Assembly: GCF_002234675.1 (NCBI RefSeq)
Contig: NC_019867.2
Span: forward strand, 7,585,440 to 7,649,439
DNA: 64,000 nucleotides
Reading direction: 5' to 3'
Origin: Oryzias latipes
Taxonomy: Eukaryota > Chordata > Actinopteri > Beloniformes > Adrianichthyidae
Shown: positions 60,301 through 64,000 of the stretch, in pieces
Numbering within the stretch: position 1 is the stretch's first letter
How the letters are laid out: each line of letters begins with the position of its first letter
Notes under the pieces: model-generated
What the model was told of the DNA's origin: nothing
Database searches by the model: none
The model's input: the letters and a program-made list of their open reading frames with translations, nothing else
Position numbers and translations under genes: made by a program

Positions 60301-62907
60301 TATTTTTTCGGCGGAATGAGGAAAAACCACCACCACACAAGAGAAGACAACAGAATAAGTTACACACATTATTGCTTAGGTGAAAAAAGAACAAAATTCT
60401 CAAGCATTTGATTTTTGATACTCTTTGAACTCAAAGAGAAGAAAAGATAACTTTTTTATGGATAGTTATGGGTGTAGTTACTCAAAAGAAATGTAAGTTT
60501 GTTCTTTTATGTCAGTAGAAACCTTTAATTTAACTAAATGTAAATGAATGTGTCACAGGCTTTTAAAACTAACAAAAGCTTTTGATCTGAAGCCTTTTGC
60601 TAATTGGTTCAAATATTTTTAAGTTGTTTCATTTTAACTTAATTAACTTCAGTTTGCCAAAAGAGTCGCAAGTCACAAACAAAGTTATCTTAAGACAGAA
60701 AATTCAGGAATTGTTCTCAATCAGAGCAAGAATGTTCATGAAGGCCAGATTTTCTTATGTTGTGAAACAAAGAATACAGATCGAAATGTGTTTTATTGTT
60801 GTGGACCTCATCCATCTGAACCCTCTAAGCAAATTCCAATACCAGTTTATCACTGAAGAGTTTTTGTCAAAATAAGAATCTGAAAATATTAGTGTGAAAA
60901 AGGAAAATTACAGATTATATCATCGCTTTAAATTCACCATTGTCTGCACAACAGGTTGTTAAGATAAACCAAAAAGGGTTAAAACATGGCATAAAAAGCC
61001 AGAATCACTGCAAACATGCTAAACTCGGAGGAGCTGATGGGAAATTCTTACTTCTTTTCTGTGCTGTTAAAGAGAAAGAAAGAAAGAAAAGAAGAGTGTT
61101 TTACTAAAAACAGGTCAACATAAAATATGATGTAAGAGCATTGGAGCCGTTATAGTTTTTACTCATTAATTTACAACATGGACAAAAGTATAAACAAAAA
61201 AAATTCCTAAACTCTGAATTCAGGAATTAAAAACTCATTCCACTAATTAACAACATACCCATAACATCTTTATAAAATATATTAGAAATGTATATTTGGC
61301 AAATGTTACATATAATTATATATATAAGACAAAGTGTTTCGTTCAGAAGAATAATTTTTGGAATAATTAGTAGCAAAAGACAGCATGGGAAATCTTGTGG
61401 AAACTTCTCTTAATAGCTAAAGGAAATCAACTCGAGCTTGAGTTTGTGACAACAAATGCAATTTTTTAAGGTCTCCTGTCATTGGGGCCTCAAACCCTTT
61501 TGAGAATTTGGTGAGATAACCTCTGAATCTGAACAATTTCTAGACTTACTTGCTGGCCAGGTGAACTTTTGGTGTGATGCCATATTCTCCAAAAAGAGTG
61601 ACAAAAACGTTGGCATCGGTGCCTGCCCCCCTCTCGTTTCCGGTGATGGTCACCACCTCGTACACTGAAGGTTTAGAGAGACAGATTCAATGGGAAGAAG
61701 TGCTTTCATCTGGTTTGGTACCATGTTTGTTCTGGCAACAAAAGTGTCCTTTTATGTCAAAAGGTTTAAACTGTGTTTAGTTTTAAGGATATTGAGATTG
61801 TCACTGGTATCTCAATGCAACGAAGGTATTGCTGCAAAGATTGATCAAAAATAAACAACAGCTTCATAAAGTAATTATTATAAACCTTTTGGGGGAGTTG
61901 AAACTTTAAAAGGATCCTTCACAAGTACGTTTTATTTAATTGTCAGTTAAACCATAAGTGGGATTTGGTGTTTGTTCGGGATGATTGAGCAGTTAGGCGT
62001 CATCCTGACATTCATTCTGAAATTTCAAATGCAGGGATTGATGTGAAACGACTGCTTGGTTGACAGAATGACAGGCGTCACGTAGCAGGAGGCTGACAAT
62101 AACACACCCGCATCTGTCAGTGTTACATTACCGTGAACATTAAACTAATCTCTTGCCTCTTTGCTGGAGAAACTGAGCTAACGTGTCTGCAATCAACGGT
62201 TAACCTCTTCTCAGAGTATCAAATGTCTTTGCTCAAACCTCACAGAAACATTATTTTAAATGATGAAACAGATTGTATTTACCTTTCTTTTTGTGATACT
62301 CGTCCTCATAGTTCTCTACTTTGTCCGGCTCATAGCTACGAAGCTCCTTTTCATATATCTCAACATAATTTTCAATCTTCTTCTTTTTGCCTTTTGATTT
62401 CTTGGTGTCTTCATCACTGTCCCCTTGAGACTTCTTCTTCTTTGCTTTCTTTTTCTTTTTCCGCTCCTCTTCATCTGAAGCAGCTTCCTCTTCCTTCTTT
62501 TTCTTTTTATCCTTTGATCCCATTGTGTCTCTGACAGAGGACTTCTTTGAGAACTTCTTGGTTTTTTCGGTCACACCAGGAGGGGTTCCACCTTTCTTTT
62601 GATCTGCAGACTCGTTATTGTTAATTTCATGGCTCAGCTTTTCCCCGCTCCTTTCTTTGTCTCTTCTCCTCTTGGTGTTGACTTCTTTTTTCTTGGTTTT
62701 CCTCACTTTTCTCTCGCAGGGCTCAGAATTACATTCTTCATCCTCATCGGTCTTAAACCTCTTCTTCAATCGTCCGGCATCCTTTGATTCACTCAGCTGC
62801 TTACTTTTCTTCTGAGGCTTAGGTTCCTGACCCTCAGAGTCTTCGTCATCCCCATCTTTGGTTTCCTCTTCTTCTCCCGAACTCGTTTTTTTGTTTTTAG
62901 AAGACAT
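32902..62907 (-). CDS. loxhd1: Lipoxygenase homology (PLAT) domain protein 1, complete, 42 coding exons, 2378 aa
   Basis: Stereocilia protein of inner-ear hair cells; human loss causes DFNB77 deafness. Exons, minus strand: 62283-62907, 61550-61664, 60182-60262, 59896-60080, 59697-59795, 58783-58931, 58124-58247, 57669-57778, 56858-56998, 56641-56776, 55136-55296, 54975-55061, 54506-54641, 54257-54411, 54016-54176, 53699-53775, 52864-53060, 52314-52506, 50313-50473, 49879-50194, 48402-48553, 45201-45334, 44788-44930, 44588-44692, 44365-44493, 44127-44291, 42654-42835, 42460-42576, 42133-42295, 40412-40566, 40133-40342, 39926-40052, 37688-37896, 37272-37457, 37058-37185, 35903-36020, 35432-35609, 34512-34697, 33987-34157, 33750-33882, 33456-33611, 32902-33382. 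The sum is 7137 nt with TAG at 32902-32904; every junction phase agrees. There are 16 PLAT repeats with recurring GAGTDA, KFERG, IRIGHDN, GWFL and FPCxRWL words. All donors are GT except that of exon 9 (GC). I found no frameshift or premature stop. Confidence 0.97.
34880..35425. repeat. Possible old interspersed repeat in loxhd1 intron 37
   Basis: A CAC/ACG-rich, CpG-bearing block unlike the flanking AT-rich intron, with recurrent ACCACG, CACGAA and CACGTAAA words. No terminal repeat found, so the call is weak. Confidence 0.3.
36540..36926 (+). mobile_element. 3' part of a retroelement ending in (GATT)n (loxhd1 intron 35)
   Basis: The tail reads AAAGTGCTTTACAAATAAAG, TTTGATTGATTGATTGATTGATT, a usual 3' end for fish non-LTR retrotransposons and their SINE partners. 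The upstream GC-rich block (36545-36600) belongs to the same insertion or an adjacent one. Confidence 0.6.
38697..39158. mobile_element. MITE with 12-bp TIR TATACCATGGTC (loxhd1 intron 32)
   Basis: Begins TATACCATGGTC and ends GACCATGGTATA, a perfect 12-bp inverted pair. Inside is a small cluster of CCACGTAACAAATAGT units (38996-39058) in three copies, the first degenerate, plus an inverted copy (TATTTGTTACGTGG) that can fold on it. Non-coding. Confidence 0.7.
39161..39304. mobile_element. Foldback (palindromic) element next to the TATACCATGGTC MITE
   Basis: The left arm starts GGGTTAATGGCC and the right arm ends GGCCATTAACCC, a perfect 12-bp pair. The match continues, with interruptions, for about 45 bp each side (TTTTTAATGCAC against GTGCGTTAAAAA). 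The whole element can form a long hairpin. Confidence 0.7.
41203..42078 (+). mobile_element. MITE-like family 1, copy C, split by a nested insertion (loxhd1 intron 29)
   Basis: Starts AACACACTCCAATGAAAATTG and ends CAGATCTTGATGACTGGGGT. It shares CTGGCTCAAAACTGTACAG, GTAAGCTAGTGGGAGAG and CTGCAGAAACTATGTCC with copy D. The internal ~400 bp at about 41437-41830 is absent from the other copies. Confidence 0.7.
41437..41830 (+). mobile_element. Fish SINE/LINE-tail fragment nested in family 1 copy C
   Basis: Contains ATTCGCTCCTCATTCATAC, GACAGCTGCCCTGGGGCAGA then CTGACAGAGGCGTGGCTGCC, and GGCCCCTCTGACCATTACCG. I recognise this word order from an abundant fish interspersed repeat. Its insertion splits copy C and so is younger than that copy. 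Confidence 0.6.
42973..43602 (+). mobile_element. MITE-like family 1, copy D, best preserved (loxhd1 intron 26)
   Basis: Starts AAGACCCACTGCAATC and ends GATTGGAGTGGGTCTTT, its reverse complement with one mismatch, giving a 16-bp terminal inverted repeat. About 630 bp, no coding frame. The internal blocks listed for copies A-C appear in the same order. Confidence 0.8.
45989..46054 (-). other. 30-bp stem, 6-nt loop hairpin in loxhd1 intron 21
   Basis: Arms 45989-46018 and 46025-46054 are inverted copies: GGACAGCTGCTCAGCAGG on one side, CCTGCTGAGCAGCTGTCC on the other, extended to the loop (46019-46024). Two positions mismatch as C-A on plus but become G-U wobble pairs in a minus-strand transcript, the loxhd1 sense strand. 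So all 30 positions can pair in the pre-mRNA. Could be a pre-miRNA-like structure, a foldback relic or part of an unrecognised repeat. Confidence 0.75.
46314..46384. repeat. (ATCC)n microsatellite in loxhd1 intron 21
   Basis: About 18 tetranucleotide units with one interruption (CACCCA near 46366). Confidence 0.95.
46461..46966. mobile_element. MITE family 2, copy 3 (loxhd1 intron 21)
   Basis: Shares with the copy at 32.3 kb CAGTCTCCATGTTGGAA / CGCCATGTTGGAG, AGGAGTGAGC, CACACCCC, GAGTAACAGCTGTTTATTTC and the right end GTCACTCAGTTAAGTTCTCA. The left terminal repeat is lost. A C-run and (CA)n tract (46976-47015) follow its right end. Confidence 0.72.
49879..50194 (-). other. loxhd1: loxhd1 exon 20: PLAT7 with internal lysine/glutamate block
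   Basis: The 316-nt exon codes [18 protein letters not shown], then a strongly charged insert (nine consecutive lysines, five consecutive glutamates) between two beta strands, then [18 protein letters not shown]. Human LOXHD1 also carries a long Lys/Glu-rich insert at this point, but longer, so the position is conserved while length and sequence are not. The block is purine-rich and prone to slippage. Confidence 0.92.
50683..51302. mobile_element. MITE with TIR TACCGTATTTTCCGGACTAT (loxhd1 intron 18)
   Basis: Both ends carry the same ~26-bp inverted repeat: TACCGTATTTTCCGGACTAT, AAGTCGC on the left and GCGACTTATAGTCCGGAAAA, TACGGTA on the right. Subterminal TATAAGTCGC words repeat several times near both ends. 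620 bp, non-coding. This terminal sequence belongs to a widely seen vertebrate repeat family. Confidence 0.88.
52314..55296 (-). other. loxhd1: loxhd1 exons 11-18: PLAT repeats 4-6
   Basis: PLAT4 (exons 11-13, about 590-705) starts with the atypical [11 protein letters not shown] strand as in human. PLAT5 (exons 14-16, from 717) has the GSGTDASVF loop and [14 protein letters not shown] across two junctions. PLAT6 (exons 17-18, 849-977) has [14 protein letters not shown]. The exon 15 and 17 donors are weak (GTTTTC, GTTTGG), but frame and homology fix them. Confidence 0.9.
53278..53425. mobile_element. MITE family 2, copy 4, partial (loxhd1 intron 16)
   Basis: Left end ACCATTGACTGTATATGAGA is intact and followed by AACTGAGTGAACCC. 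Then comes a short stretch that resembles the interior in reverse (CATAGACTTCTTTGACGTCG, GACATGGCGGA). The rest is lost or rearranged. Confidence 0.6.
55896..56560 (-). mobile_element. Interspersed repeat, probably LINE-derived (loxhd1 intron 10)
   Basis: TTAATTCGATACAACTTTATTGATATAACCC (56031-56061) reads as a reversed LINE-like AATAAAG tail. The body includes GGCTTTCTGGAAGTCTGTTC and CAGATATGTGAAGCATAGAA, words I recognise from fish interspersed repeats. The 55896 end matches the element at 14517. Family not determined. Confidence 0.5.
56641..61664 (-). other. loxhd1: loxhd1 exons 2-10: PLAT repeats 1-3
   Basis: PLAT1 (exons 2-4, 209-330) opens VYEVVTITG with [21 protein letters not shown]2 (exons 5-7, 338-459) has [17 protein letters not shown] and [16 protein letters not shown]3 (exons 8-10, 462-588) has [29 protein letters not shown] and [14 protein letters not shown], followed by the basic [12 protein letters not shown] also present in human. 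Confidence 0.93.
56856..56857 (-). other. loxhd1: GC splice donor of loxhd1 intron 9
   Basis: Minus strand reads GAGAAG/GCGAGC and the next exon follows TTTTTTGCAG/GTGGTG. Joining here gives [12 protein letters not shown], in line with human CEKVVILCPFTG. The intron is 81 bp, and reading through meets TGA at the third codon, so it must be removed. The nearby GT (TACT/GTGAGA) breaks the frame. Confidence 0.85.
62283..62907 (-). other. loxhd1: loxhd1 exon 1: charged N-terminal region
   Basis: Codes 208 residues. About 1-175 are low-complexity Lys/Glu/Asp/Ser with many basic clusters (KKRF, KRRR, KKKKKK). About 176-208, from [20 protein letters not shown] to EDEYHKKK, matches the human N-terminus around LALYEAELLNY and EHEYYKA. 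The first ATG is chosen; a later in-frame Met ([10 protein letters not shown], about residue 129) is an alternative. Confidence 0.85.
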
Positions 62908-64000
62908 CTTTAATTTATTTACTGCCTTGTAACCGTAACCGATTCCTGTGTGATCGTGTGAAACTTGATTAAGCTGACCTGTGGCTGAACAGCAGTGACC
63001 AGCTGGCAGGACAGTCCAGAGCCAGAGCCTCCATGAGGCTCTTCGCTAGGCGCCTGAGGAAACCCCACTCTGCTGCTTAACTTACGCTTGTCATTAACGA
63101 TGATGAACCCTTGTAGTCACCTGATCACGCCAGGGAATGCCAGGAAGGATGAGCTCATGCTCCGACTCCATTTACACTAATATACGACGATTCATATTCT
63201 AAGAAGAGAATTAGCTCAAAGTTTAATCAAAATTAATTTTTCCCATTAAAGTACAATAAACATAGTTTTTTTTCATCGCTTTTAGACTATAGGCTCAACC
63301 TCGTAATTGTTGTTGGTTTATTTCTTCATTAACTGGAACAGAAAATGTACCTTCATTCAAGGAACAGTTACCACTTAAATAATAGAAACTGGTGGAAACA
63401 GCCTGAATGACACGTATTTTTAGTTATATGTCATCATTCAAACAACATTTGATTTGCAAGTAACTTGTAAAAAACCTGTCTTCATGTGAGCTACAATTAA
63501 AAAAAAGTATAAAAGACTGATTCTCTCAAATTTAATATTCTAGTAATTTCAAAAATAATCTACAGCTGATGTTACTTCAGACAAGATGACATTTAGACAA
63601 AAACATGTCAGTTTGGATAGTAAATACTTTACTTGGGTTTATTTTTGACTTTTATGTGGGTACATTATAAAGTTATATTTGTAAAAGTAACGTTAAAAAG
63701 AATATTTCATATCTAAATATAACTTTTATACAGGTTTGTCCATTTTTCTTTTTCTTTTGCTTGAGTCAATTTATAAAAAAGTAAATCTTTTTAATTTTTC
63801 CAGTGTTCTTTCTCGTACGTTTTTATCTTACTATTTATACATATGTAAAGGCCATGGTGGTCAAAATAATAAGTACAAACCAATATAAGTGTTCAAACTG
63901 TATTATTACAAATAATCATTATAAAACAATTGTATGATTTTAAATTTTTTTATTTTTTTCCACATATTTATTTAATAGTTAAGTTACTCATTTTAGCATT
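62908..64000 (-). other. Upstream region of loxhd1 (5' UTR/promoter side)
   Basis: About 1.1 kb beyond the loxhd1 start to the window edge. I find no gene, no clear TATA box in the right place and no repeat with visible ends. 62940-63180 is less AT-rich than the rest and may hold the promoter or a non-coding first exon. Confidence 0.4.

Noticed and set aside
62133..62534. 133-aa plus-strand frame opposite loxhd1 exon 1
   Set aside because: Antisense shadow of the Lys/Glu-rich exon; no support as a gene.

Overview
The window is vertebrate nuclear DNA, best fitted by a ray-finned (probably percomorph) fish. Genes are split by GT-AG introns of about 80 bp to 3.6 kb. Intergenic and intronic DNA is AT-rich and full of microsatellites, MITE-like elements and fish-type SINE/LINE tails. 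All four genes are single-copy, conserved vertebrate protein genes. I rebuilt the exons from splice signals, reading-frame phase and my knowledge of the human orthologues; no search was run.

Layout. (1) 753-3361, plus strand: 3' five exons of a phospholipid phosphatase, most like PLPP2; its first exon lies outside the window. (2) 3.4-9.0 kb: repeat-rich intergenic DNA with a textbook piggyBac-type MITE (TTAA flanks), SINE remains and microsatellites. (3) 9131-12732, minus strand: complete atp5fa1 (mitochondrial ATP synthase alpha), 11 exons, 551 aa. (4) 12.8-17.8 kb: intergenic, with a decayed LINE reverse-transcriptase piece and a perfect (TATC)44. (5) 17840-28283, plus strand: complete ark2c/rnf165 (RING E3 ligase), 8 exons, 354 aa, followed by a 3.4-kb 3' UTR with its poly(A) signal near 31.72 kb. 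(6) 32902-62907, minus strand: complete loxhd1, 42 coding exons joined in one frame to 2378 aa, with 16 PLAT repeats and a lysine/glutamate-rich N-terminus.

The order and orientation atp5fa1(-) / ark2c(+) / loxhd1(-), with ark2c and loxhd1 tail to tail, match human 18q21.1 (ATP5F1A, RNF165/ARK2C, LOXHD1). PLPP2 is on another human chromosome, so its presence here marks a rearrangement breakpoint on one lineage. The genes do not form a pathway: they cover lipid-phosphate hydrolysis, oxidative phosphorylation, BMP/TGF-beta signalling ubiquitin ligation, and hair-cell stereocilia function.

I found no undescribed multi-gene system. The points most worth a second look are a 30-bp hairpin in a loxhd1 intron whose two mismatches become G-U pairs on the sense strand; a GC-AG intron in loxhd1; a fish N-terminal extension of Loxhd1; a MITE ending 36 bp from the loxhd1 stop codon; several MITE families with recognisable ends; and nested foldback elements.
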